In this document: positions 53,026 to 61,200 of the stretch, in pieces | How the letters are laid out: each line of letters opens with the position of its first letter | How positions within the stretch are numbered: position 1 is the first letter of the stretch | Position numbers and translations under genes: made by a program | Assembly: GCF_000176135.1 (NCBI RefSeq) | Contig: NZ_ACZN01000016.1 | Location: 558,001-622,000 of the forward strand | Length of the DNA: 64,000 nucleotides | Origin: Vibrio coralliilyticus ATCC BAA-450 | Lineage (GTDB): Bacteria > Pseudomonadota > Gammaproteobacteria > Enterobacterales > Vibrionaceae | Reading direction: 5' to 3' | The notes under the pieces: model-generated | Seen by the model: only the letters and a program-made list of their open reading frames with translations | The model's database searches: none | What the model was told of the DNA's origin: nothing

Positions 53026-54744
53026 TCACTTAAACAGATAACTGCAAATTAATCCTTTACAAAACTCATGCCAATACCTAGTATACCTCCCGCAACGGAG
53101 AGATGGCTGAGTGGTTGAAAGCACCGGTCTTGAAAACCGGCATACGTTAATAGCGTATCTAGGGTTCAAATCCCTATCTCTCCGCCATATTGTACCGAAA
53201 ACGGGAACTGAGAAATCAGTTCCCGTTTTTGCGTTTGTGGCAATGCGAAGTATGTTTATGTTAGCTCCTGTGGCGAAGAGCTTTTTTGCTGGTTGAACCT
53301 TTATCTCTTTGAAAGTAGATAACAATAGCTGCTTGAGCTGTTCGTCAGTCGAACTTCTTATGTGTTCACTGATGCATCGAACAAAATTTGTAAGCTGTTT
53401 CTCTCCTACATTTTTTACTGGCAAACGGCTGAGAGTTGTTTGCTGTTTTAGCGTTGCTTCCAGATTTAAAATAGTACTGTTTAGTTCGGATAGGTGGTTG
53501 TTCACTGTGGCATTAGGTTGTAGCTCTCCACTAGCTAAAAGATCCACGAGAGTTTTCGCTTGTACCTTTGCTCTATTTATTGCATTAGTTGTATGTAGCA
53601 TCTTGTCTCTCGACGCAGCTGACTTTTCTTTGAGTAGGTCTCGAGCCTGTGAGTAGACATTTGTTATATGCTCATTTGAGAACACTTGAGGCAGTAGCTT
53701 TTCTCGTACTTCTTTCTCTAATTTGGGTTTACTAATTCTTTTAGATGAACAAAGCTTAGTATCTCTTTGCACCTGTAAGCTACATTGGTAATACTTATAC
53801 TTTCCACTTTTTCCGGCTGTTACGACCATTGAGCCACCACATACGGCACAACGTAAGATACCAGTAAGTAGACTAGAAGAGCGAACACTCTTCGAATTAG
53901 GCATATTAACGCCTCTAGCGAGAATACTTTCTCTTGTGCGATCAAATTGTTCCTTTGAGAGGATTGCTGGCGCTGGACTAACTACAGTATCTTTCTTAGA
54001 TTTTTTCCCGAATAACCTCTCGCCATAATAAACAGGATTATTGAGAACTCGGGATAATGTACTTTTACTCCATCTTTTCCCTCTATACGTTAGCCCTTGT
54101 TCATTAAGAATGTTTAGCATGTTTTTTATACCAATGCCTTTTCCATAATGCCCTTTTTCGGCCAATTCAAAAATATGCCTAACAATGTCTGCTTCTTCTT
54201 GAACTATCTCCAATTTTCGTCGGATATTTGATGTGTCCCCAGCTACTTCAATAGATTTGTACCCGTACGGAGGAATACCGCCAGTGAAAAAGCCTTTTCT
54301 AGCTGTGTCCATCAGCCTATCTGACACCACTTTTCCATTTTGTCTGCTTTGATGCTCATTCATAACTCCGAGCATCGTAACCATCACATATTGATCTTCT
54401 GGGTTTTCGGGAAAAGATTCAATCGCTGAGACCAAAGAAATTCCATGCTTTTCAAGGGTTTTTGTTGCTTGTAGTTGAACCAGAAGATTTCTACTAAAGC
54501 GGGATAGAGAGTATACAATCACGCCATCAGCTAGAATAAGCCCTTGTTCCAAATCGTCTAGCATTCTACTGAACTCAGCTCTTGGCCCCTGATAAGCGCT
54601 TTTGGCCTCATCTACGTACCAAGCGACAATATGGTGATTGCCTAGTTTAGCCCAATTAATGATTTTATTTCTTTGGCCATCAATTGAGTCGCCCGTTTCA
54701 ACTTGATTGTGAGATGAAACTCTTAAGTAAGCTACATACCTCAT
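53026..54744 (-). CDS. Large serine recombinase (integrase)
   Basis: A 572-residue site-specific recombinase of the resolvase/invertase superfamily. The N-terminal catalytic domain has Y-L-R-V-S10-S, D-S-I-D-G-Q and the arginine-bearing Y-S-L-S-R-F-S-R-N (about 79-87). A recombinase domain follows (I-P-P-Y-G-Y ... S-T-L-S-R-V-L-N-N-P-V-Y-Y-G). A zinc-ribbon comes next (C-A-V-C-G-G ... Y-Y-Q-C-S ... C-S-S-K-R), then a coiled coil (about 380-460). It should integrate and excise the island. The last 50 or so codons are unusual: they read through the tRNA-Ser terminator and the entire tRNA gene in antisense (W-R-R-D-R-D-L-N-P-R-Y). The true C-terminus before integration was probably different. 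GGAG precedes its ATG, 4 bp after the small upstream gene. Confidence 0.9.
   Translation of the reverse strand: MRYVAYLRVSSHNQVETGDSIDGQRNKIINWAKLGNHHIVAWYVDEAKSAYQGPRAEFSRMLDDLEQGLILADGVIVYSLSRFSRNLLVQLQATKTLEKHGISLVSAIESFPENPEDQYVMVTMLGVMNEHQSRQNGKVVSDRLMDTARKGFFTGGIPPYGYKSIEVAGDTSNIRRKLEIVQEEADIVRHIFELAEKGHYGKGIGIKNMLNILNEQGLTYRGKRWSKSTLSRVLNNPVYYGERLFGKKSKKDTVVSPAPAILSKEQFDRTRESILARGVNMPNSKSVRSSSLLTGILRCAVCGGSMVVTAGKSGKYKYYQCSLQVQRDTKLCSSKRISKPKLEKEVREKLLPQVFSNEHITNVYSQARDLLKEKSAASRDKMLHTTNAINRAKVQAKTLVDLLASGELQPNATVNNHLSELNSTILNLEATLKQQTTLSRLPVKNVGEKQLTNFVRCISEHIRSSTDEQLKQLLLSTFKEIKVQPAKKLFATGANINILRIATNAKTGTDFSVPVFGTIWRRDRDLNPRYAINVCRFSRPVLSTTQPSLRCGRYTRYWHEFCKGLICSYLFK
53056..53084 (+). 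promoter_or_regulatory. Sigma-70 promoter of tRNA-Ser
   Basis: TTTACA (53056-53061), a 17-bp spacer, then TAGTAT (53079-53084). The predicted start is about six bases before the mature tRNA 5' end. Confidence 0.6.
53097..53187 (+). tRNA. tRNA-Ser (anticodon TGA)
   Basis: A 91-nt class II tRNA with the long variable arm typical of serine. The acceptor stem GGAGAGA pairs with TCTCTCC, followed by discriminator G and encoded CCA (53185-53187). The anticodon loop CTTGAAA gives UGA, reading UCN codons. The T-loop GGTTCAAATCC is standard. Its 3' end is the likely attachment site of the island that follows on the right. Confidence 0.95.
53200..53230 (+). terminator. Rho-independent terminator after tRNA-Ser
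   Basis: AACGGGAACTGA / TCAGTTCCCGTT around a GAAA loop, followed by TTT. It lies 12 bases after the tRNA and inside the opposing reading frame of the recombinase. Confidence 0.88.
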
Positions 54745-54748
54745 AATA

Positions 54749-54898
54749 TTACTCCCTTTCTAATGGTCTGATATTATCATTTAATATAGTTAGCAAGTCT
54801 TCGTCATTAATATTTGATATGTAATAAAGTAAACAATCCTCTATATTTAGGTTTGTTCTATATGTTAGTTTGTATTTCTCAGATAAATAATTTTTCAT
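54749..54898 (-). CDS. 49-residue small protein gene directly upstream of the recombinase
   Basis: A short gene of 49 codons (M-K-N-Y-L-S-E-K-Y-K-L-T-Y ... N-I-R-P-L-E-R-E). It has a good Shine-Dalgarno (GGAG nine bases before ATG 54898), and its stop codon is 4 bp from the recombinase ATG. A candidate promoter with operator dyads lies just upstream. The product is acidic and likely helical, with no recognised motif. Position and size would suit a recombination directionality factor or a regulator of the recombinase; this is a guess from context. Confidence 0.65.
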   Translation of the reverse strand: MKNYLSEKYKLTYRTNLNIEDCLLYYISNINDEDLLTILNDNIRPLERE

Positions 54899-54922
54899 GA
54901 TGAATCTCCAATAAATTGTACT

Positions 54923-54954
54923 AGTAATTAATGTACAAATTACTGGGAAGTCAA
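54923..54954 (-). promoter_or_regulatory. Promoter and overlapping operator dyads of the recombinase operon
   Basis: On the minus strand TTGACT (54949-54954), 17 bases, TTAATT (54926-54931) forms a sigma-70-like promoter. AGTAATT-N8-AATTACT (54923-54944) overlaps the spacer and -10, and a second dyad TTGTAC ... GTACAA overlaps it. A repressor binding here would shut off the small gene and the recombinase. Confidence 0.5.
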
Positions 54955-55063
54955 TATCGTAGATTTTCGTGGGAGAGATTTTGCTTTAAATATAAATAAT
55001 TTTTTTAAAAAAATATTACTTATTTATATTCAAGTGGTTATAGGAGTCTAACACATTTTATAT

Positions 55064-55126
55064 AAAAATCATCAATATATTGCCACGATGTTTAAAGCAA
55101 TAACGTGGTAATATATTGATTTTTAG
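55064..55126. repeat. Long imperfect inverted repeat, likely terminator of the ParB-like gene
   Basis: AATATATTGCCACG (55074-55087) pairs with CGTGGTAATATATT (55104-55117) with one mismatch and a 16-base loop. The pairing extends outward through AAAATCA/TGATTTT with a 3-base bulge. Read leftward the hairpin is followed by GATTTTTATAT, so it can end the gene at 55188. It could also serve as a recombinase or ParB-like binding site. Confidence 0.5.
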
Positions 55127-55187
55127 CAACATATTTTCATTAACAAGGGTTTTATAATGAGAATATATTATAAGTGTCGATGTCAAT

Positions 55188-56387
55188 CTATTTGGGTAGT
55201 ACCTTCACATTAGCTTGTTTTCGTATTGATAAAGGTGTTTTTCCGGGGTTTGAGAATGGAACGGTGAATGGCTCGTTAATATTCCCCGCTCCTTTCATTG
55301 GTATCAGGTTGCCATCTTCATCTCTAGTTTTGTTTTTGACACGAGCTACCTTTACTGTATTTTTGTAAATCGGAATTTTATTTAATATATTCCACCCTTT
55401 AAAAATACAGCTTAATCGGCAGATTACGTCATATGAACTAGACCCTCCCATAACTGAATAAAGATAATTTCGCACCTTGAATTCAGTATCGCTCTCTGAT
55501 GAAATTCCAATCCCAGAAATAATAGTAGATAAATAGTTGTCGGGAGAGGTCAAGATTTCGCCAGAATATGACTTGGCTTGGTGATTAATGAGATAGTGAG
55601 CGAAAGCATAGACATGAGGTGGTGCAAGTTTTTCGTGTTTGTGCTTTTTCACTAGCTTAGCAACAAAATCTACTGATAGAGCCAGCTCTTGATTTTGCTC
55701 GACATAGTGAAGAATCTCCGACTGGCTGAAGGAGGTTCCTTGTGTTCCACGGAAGGCAAAAGGGTTTAACGTTTGTTCATAAGCCTTTGCTAAAAGTGCT
55801 ACTTTAGATAATACGTTGGCGTCGACTTTAACTCCTGCCATTTCCAATACTTGAGCTCTAGATCTTAATTTCCCTACGTCAATATGAGCAAATGACATCA
55901 GGTCTGTAACTCCAGTAATCAAAACCGTAATAAAACCAAACTCTGATTGTGAGCCTGCTTCTAATCTAGTGTGACCATTGAGCAATTCTCCGTCGCTTGA
56001 GAAAACGATAGGTTCGCCTGTTAAACACCATTTCCGTTCGTTCATAGTAGCGGTATAACGTTTAACTTCCTTCGCTCCAACTTTTCTGTTTCGGTTTTCT
56101 GGGTTTATTGCACCTCTTCGAGAAAATTGTAAAAGGTCCCTAGCAAGCGTTGGTGGTATGTACACAACATGACATTTTATGTTCGTGTCGATTACCTTTG
56201 GACTTGCGTACTTACTTGCATGTTTTTTAAACATAGAATCCATTTCATCTCTTGAAAGTCTTCTCGTTGATGACTTGATTAGATCCGTTGAGCTTCCCAA
56301 GTACATATCGGCAGGTGTTTGGTACTTTTTCACTAAGTTATTTAAAAACTCTTCTTCGAATTTTAGTTCTTTACTCTGTTCAGACAT
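55188..56387 (-). CDS. ParB/Srx-fold-like protein
   Basis: A 399-residue protein. Its centre resembles the ParB N-terminal/sulfiredoxin-like fold of phage and plasmid proteins: N-R-K-V-G-A-K-E-V-K-R-Y-T-A-T-M-N, then K-W-C-L-T-G-E-P-I-V-F-S, then G-E-L-L-N-G-H-T-R-L-E-A. The G-H-T-R part corresponds to the nucleotide-binding G-(N/H)-x-R motif. A helical middle and C-terminus follow. It is AT-rich and divergent from the DndB-like gene at 56467. Relatives are often annotated as chromosome-partitioning proteins, but some ParB/Srx proteins are nucleases or modification-linked; the function here is unknown. The start is ATG 56387. Confidence 0.65.
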   Translation of the reverse strand: MSEQSKELKFEEEFLNNLVKKYQTPADMYLGSSTDLIKSSTRRLSRDEMDSMFKKHASKYASPKVIDTNIKCHVVYIPPTLARDLLQFSRRGAINPENRNRKVGAKEVKRYTATMNERKWCLTGEPIVFSSDGELLNGHTRLEAGSQSEFGFITVLITGVTDLMSFAHIDVGKLRSRAQVLEMAGVKVDANVLSKVALLAKAYEQTLNPFAFRGTQGTSFSQSEILHYVEQNQELALSVDFVAKLVKKHKHEKLAPPHVYAFAHYLINHQAKSYSGEILTSPDNYLSTIISGIGISSESDTEFKVRNYLYSVMGGSSSYDVICRLSCIFKGWNILNKIPIYKNTVKVARVKNKTRDEDGNLIPMKGAGNINEPFTVPFSNPGKTPLSIRKQANVKVLPK

Positions 56388-56424
56388 TTTTCTTTCACAA
56401 CTTTGTTAACCTGTTTTTTAATTA

Positions 56425-56449
56425 TTGATCGGGGGTTGCCCCCGATCAA
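56425..56449. promoter_or_regulatory. 25-bp perfect palindrome between divergent genes
   Basis: TTGATCGGGGG and CCCCCGATCAA flank a TTG centre, a perfect 11-bp dyad with unusually GC-rich arms inside AT-rich DNA. It lies 38 bp upstream of the leftward ParB-like gene and just before the rightward DndB-like gene. It may be a shared operator, a ParB-like target or a hairpin attenuator (A/T tracts follow on both strands). Confidence 0.6.
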
Positions 56450-56466
56450 GTTTTAAATTTAAAATT

Positions 56467-57681
56467 GTGCATAATAAGGTCATTCGAGTTTTTAAAGTTT
56501 CGGAAAAACAATTGCTTAACTCTAATATTAATTTTGAAGGTGTGTCAGCCAAGCATGGTCGCTTTACAACGTTATTAACGGTTGCGCCTCTGGTTGATGT
56601 GTTGAATGCCTTTGCTAGCTTCAAGGATTCTAACTCTTTGTTACAGTTGGTTTACGGTGAACTTGCCTTAGCAGAGAACCAGAAACGAATAGCTCAATTG
56701 AAAGAGCAAATCTCTCGGTCATACCAACAAAATCGACTTGGTTTAGAAATTAACCTGACGATTCTTGTTAGAGAGGGGACTATAAAACCGATCGGCAACT
56801 CCAATGTGTTGCGGAGTATTGAATATAGTAAGAAGGATGCTCTTCTAATTGGTGGTCTTATTCAGTTTGTTGCACTGATGGAGTTAATGGGATGGAACTA
56901 TAAAAAGTTGGATTTCGTCGCGAACCAAAGTGAACTCAGAACAACAAGTAGGTTGAGGTCTTCGTTATCGACTCAGTCAATCTCATGTAAATTCATTCTC
57001 GACAATGATCAGCCACTTGAAGATAACGGAATAATAAAGTTACTAAGTAGCTTTAACTCAAACTATAGCGGCCTTCAATCTATGGTTGTTAGCCGTATTT
57101 CAGATGAGTCTTTCGTTAAGGACTTTGTTTACGAACTCGCCAGTGAAATGGAATTGGAAAGGTTTGGGGGTATTTCGTCGAAAGCTACAAGAGTTACAAA
57201 GTCCGATAGCTTTGTAACCACAGAAGCCACAATGTTACAGGTAGTTTTAGCTTCGGTTTGTGGTGCAAAAATCAAAATGTCGAGTGAGTCACTGGCAAAG
57301 CTTACTGACGGGACTTTTTCAAATGAAGACTCTTTACGAGAGTTGAAACCATTTTTGGTTGCGTTTTACAAATCATGGCTTGATGAAGCAACTACACAAT
57401 TTCTAAGAAACAGAGACGGTTTTCACTATTCTACACAGATTTGGCAAGCTTTGTCTTTAGTTGTTCACGAGCTATTAAGACGAGAATATGACCTTGAAAA
57501 ATTTTCAATCTACGGCCAAATTTTAGGCAAATTAGATTATTCAAAAAATGCTAGTCATTGGAGCAATTGCAAGGCTATGGTGCTTGATACCTCTGGCCGT
57601 AACTATAAGAATGCAACCAATGGTGGTCGAAGTTTTCGGGATGCTATGGCACGTTATTTTATGGATATCTTAGATGTGTAA
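56467..57681 (+). CDS. DndB/DGQHR-like protein with degenerate motif
   Basis: A protein of about 404 residues. The C-terminus (L-D-Y-S-K-N-A-S-H-W-S-N-C-K-A-M-V, then R-S-F-R-D-A-M-A) parallels the I-D-W-S-R-S-N-x-x-W-x-G-R-A-M end of DndB and DGQHR-domain proteins. A T-T-E-A-T-M-L-Q segment may match their F-T-L-S block. Where D-G-Q-H-R is expected the sequence reads I-G-G-L-I-Q-F, so the motif has been lost. DndB regulates DNA phosphorothioation, but no dndCDE genes are in view. The start is uncertain: TTG 56425 would put the 25-bp palindrome inside the gene, GTG 56467 avoids it, and neither has a clear Shine-Dalgarno. Family assignment is by eye. Confidence 0.5.
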   Translation: MHNKVIRVFKVSEKQLLNSNINFEGVSAKHGRFTTLLTVAPLVDVLNAFASFKDSNSLLQLVYGELALAENQKRIAQLKEQISRSYQQNRLGLEINLTILVREGTIKPIGNSNVLRSIEYSKKDALLIGGLIQFVALMELMGWNYKKLDFVANQSELRTTSRLRSSLSTQSISCKFILDNDQPLEDNGIIKLLSSFNSNYSGLQSMVVSRISDESFVKDFVYELASEMELERFGGISSKATRVTKSDSFVTTEATMLQVVLASVCGAKIKMSSESLAKLTDGTFSNEDSLRELKPFLVAFYKSWLDEATTQFLRNRDGFHYSTQIWQALSLVVHELLRREYDLEKFSIYGQILGKLDYSKNASHWSNCKAMVLDTSGRNYKNATNGGRSFRDAMARYFMDILDV

Positions 57682-57765
57682 TTAGGTTAACCTATTGGCT
57701 ACCTACTGTTTAAAACGTTAATCAACGTTTCCTCTTACCGTCAAAATGAACCTCCCCTCTCTCCC

Positions 57766-57787
57766 TCAGTTCAAAACTGACGTTTTT
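57766..57787 (+). terminator. Weak terminator after the DndB-like gene
   Basis: TCAGTT / AACTGA around a CAA loop, then CGTTTTTATT. The short stem makes it weak. It separates this gene from the membrane protein-STAND pair. Confidence 0.5.
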
Positions 57788-57910
57788 ATTGCCACAGTTG
57801 CATATAGGAAGTAAAATCGAAAAGTGTTAAGGGTGGAAAGCTAGTGCTGATTTAATCTTCGCTAGTTTTATTTTAATAAAATTGTGAAAGAAATTAACCG
57901 TGGATAATAG

Positions 57911-58201
57911 ATGTTTGAACCGTTAATAAACTATATGTCTCAAAACCATACAGAGGCGATTTTGATTTCAGTTTTTGCATTGTTTGTTTTTATTCTGAGT
58001 TTTCGAAGTAATATAAATAAGATATCATCAAACAATCGCGGAGTTAGTGCTGGTAGAGACATTAATGGACCTGTGATGACGGGAGATGTCAACTCTAATC
58101 GAAAAAGTATATTAAACACGTTAGCAAATGTTTCAACTATACTTGCTCTTATTATTAGTGCACTGACGTTATATGTATCGTATCTAGCTCTAATTAAATA
58201 A
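57911..58201 (+). CDS. Small two-helix membrane protein sharing a motif with the STAND NTPase (candidate effector)
   Basis: A 96-residue protein with two hydrophobic segments (about 17-31 and 74-93). The loop between them contains six Lys/Arg residues, so by the positive-inside rule it faces the cytoplasm. That loop carries N42-R-G-V-S-A-G-R-D-I-N-G-P-V-M-T-G-D-V60, which matches residues 16-34 of the giant NTPase encoded next at 12 of 19 positions. The stop is nine bases before the NTPase start, so the two form an operon. I infer a membrane-acting effector recruited by the NTPase through this shared motif. I do not recognise the family. Confidence 0.75.
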   Translation: MFEPLINYMSQNHTEAILISVFALFVFILSFRSNINKISSNNRGVSAGRDINGPVMTGDVNSNRKSILNTLANVSTILALIISALTLYVSYLALIK

Positions 58202-58210
58202 GGCTAAAAT

Positions 58211-61200
58211 TTGTTCGGTAAAATAAAAGTGTTTTTGAACAAAGTGACAGCTAAAAATAGGGCTGTGGCTGCTGGCGGGAATATTAATGCACCTGTTTTT
58301 ACTGGTGATATTCATGACTCTAAAATTAATATAGATCAGAAATCATTTGCTCAAAGCACGTTTCTTGCACAAGCAAGTGCCTTCGATGAAAGTAATGATA
58401 GGATACCGTTACTTTGGACTACTTATCAGTGCTTAAGTTTATTGTCTAATAATAATGAAATAGAAGGTAACTTAAAGTTTAAAATATTAAAATTTGAAGA
58501 TGACTTTATGGTCCAGTTAATAGGACATAAAGCTAGTCATCTCAATGTTTTATATTTTAAAGCCAAGGGAGGTGATATAGGATGCAAAGAACTAAACACC
58601 ATCCTAAAAAACATTCCTGATTTTGCATTAAAGATTTCGTCTAAGAAGATATTTTTTAACAAAGATATCTCGCCAGATGTAAATTATTTTTGGGATAATG
58701 CATCTAAAGGTAATTTTAAAACCAAGATATTTAATAAAAAGAAAGAGTCATTTACAGGGCTTAGCCTTGAATTAATTCGCAGTTTTGTTAAGAATGCCAC
58801 TCTTGAAAAGTTATTTTTTCGTGATAATTATTTTACTCCATACATTTGCACTGAGAATTCTAGGTTTGTAAGTGAGCTAACTAAAGCACTTGCAATCAAC
58901 TTGCTATCTAAACAATCTTCTGATGCATTTGTTGAAGTAAAACGCCATGATTTGGAAGTCAGGTTTGGAGCCGAACATTACAATGACATCTTCCCTTCGC
59001 CTCCAAAATTTGAAGCTTCTATTCCGCCGAATTTGAGAAATCATCAAGAGTTAATATTAAAGTCGATATTTGATGATAAAAAAAACACCATAATTCATGC
59101 TCGAGGTGGTGTTGGAAAAACAGTCATGGCGAGACTAGCCCACTCAGTAGCTCCTGAACATTCATGCGTTATAGTTTATGACTGTTTTGGTGATGGCCTA
59201 TATCGTTCGCTCAATAATCCGAGACACTCTTTTGATAAAGTTCTAGTACAAATCATTAATGAGCTTGCCATAGAAGGAATATGTGACCCTCTGGTTTCAT
59301 CAGGAAAAGATAGAAAGAGTTTAGTTTCAGAATTTCAATCTCGTTTAGAAGTTGCAGTACAATTCTTGAGAAAAGGGAATGAACTAGCTCAGTTGTACGT
59401 GTTTATCGATGCAGCCGACAATGCAGTTATGGCTGCGAAGGAGAAAGCTGAAAACTCAATTATACCCGAGCTTTTGAATAGCTTAATGATTGATGGCTGT
59501 ACGGTAGTTGCATTGTGTAGATCTGAAAGAATCGAGTTGCTAAGTCCTCGGGCAGAAGTTAGACAGCATGAATTAAGCGCATTTACTGAAAACGAGTCTC
59601 TTGCTCACCTACGCCTATACTACTCTGGTGCAAATGAAGAGGATGCTAAAGAGTTTCATCGACTTTCAGGAGGAAATCCTCGAGTTCAGTCATATGCTAT
59701 TCAGGCATTCCCAGACTCGCTGTCCGACATGTTGCAAAACCTAGGCCCTACATTAACTACAGTTGATGCTCAGATCGAGGTTCAACTTGAACACGCAATT
59801 GAGCGATTAAAAAGCAAGAATGTCTCAAGTGAAAGTGTCAAAATTGACTTAATATGCACTGCTTTGGCTAGTTTGCCTCCATTTATTCCAATAAGTGTTA
59901 TCTCTAAACTTACGAATCTTCGTGAGGCGGAAATTGGAAGTTTTATAAGTGATTTCGGACAAGGCTTAATATTAATTGACGATAGTATTCAGTTTAGAGA
60001 TGAACCGACAGAAACTTGGTTTAGAAAGCAATACGCATCTACATCTGAACAAGCGAAGGAATTCGTTTTAAACATACGTGAGCTGGCTAGCTCAGACAGT
60101 TATGTTTCTGAATGTCTGCCATATTTAATGCTGGCGGGTGGTAATCATCAAGACTTAATCGATCTGGCTCTTTCAGAAGAGTTTTTACCTATAGATAATC
60201 CCATTGACACTAGAAGCATAAGTACTTCTAGATTAAATGCAGCACTAAAATCGGCCTTGAAGTTACAGGACTATGTATCATTTGTAAAACTGGCGCTAAG
60301 GACTGGAGAAGAATTTGCAGGAGACCAACGTCAGATCGACCTGTTAAATCAGAATGCCATATTAATTAGTGCCATTCAATCACCAACTGAAGTTCAAAAG
60401 TTGGCATTTCAAGGAAAGCTAGCAGGTGATTGGAAAGGTTCTGAAAATCTGTATAAATCCTCATTACTATCGGTACATCAAGAATTTAAAGGTGAGTCTC
60501 TAAGTTATTTAAGAGCAGCAGAAAACTGGTTAGCTTACTACTTTAAATCCAAGGCAAGTGAAAAGAATCGAAGGCGAAATGAAGGTGTGTCTACTAAAGA
60601 AGTAGCATTACTTTTTACAACATATTTGAATCTTTTTGGAGCGAAAAAAACAATTGAAAGAATATTGAATTTTACACCATCTAAGGCGCTTCAAAAAGCA
60701 ATTGAAGTCTTTAGTAAAAATTTAGTAGACGAATCAAGGTTTGATGAAATAAAAGATCTTTCATTTTATTCTAGAGAGTTTGGATATATATGTATTCATT
60801 TCATATGTTCACTTTATTCGTTTCAGGTGTCTTTAAACAAAGAAATTGTCAACTCTTGTTTTTTAAATATAACTAAAATCGATAGCGATGAGGTAAATGT
60901 AGCAAATAAAACAATTCAAAATGTTAATATCAATTTATTCATTGAATGTTGCTTGGCTAATGGATTAGACCGAACGTTATTATACAGTTTTTTTCAAAGT
61001 AAGATAACTCTTAGTCCTAAGCCTTGGTTTGCAAATCCTACTATGTACCATAATGGTGATTTACATGATTTTGTCGAGGCTGCTGCACTAATGACCTTAC
61101 TATCTGGAGTTCCGCTTCCAGATAACTCTATCTTCCCAAAAGAGTTCCTAGCCGATGATTTAGACTATAAAAAAGCTCAAGAGAAAGAAAAATATAGGAA

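Noticed and set aside
53026..53200. C-terminal recombinase segment W-R-R-D-R-D-L-N-P-R-Y as a true protein domain
   Set aside because: It is the reverse-complement translation of tRNA-Ser, a known annotation artefact at tRNA insertion sites. It is kept only as part of the open frame.
56425..56427. TTG at 56425 as start of the DndB-like gene
   Set aside because: It would place the 25-bp palindrome inside the coding sequence and has no Shine-Dalgarno; a later start is more likely.
57839..57865. Direct repeat GCTAGT before the small membrane protein gene
   Set aside because: Six-base repeats are expected by chance in AT-rich DNA, and there is no symmetry or promoter link.
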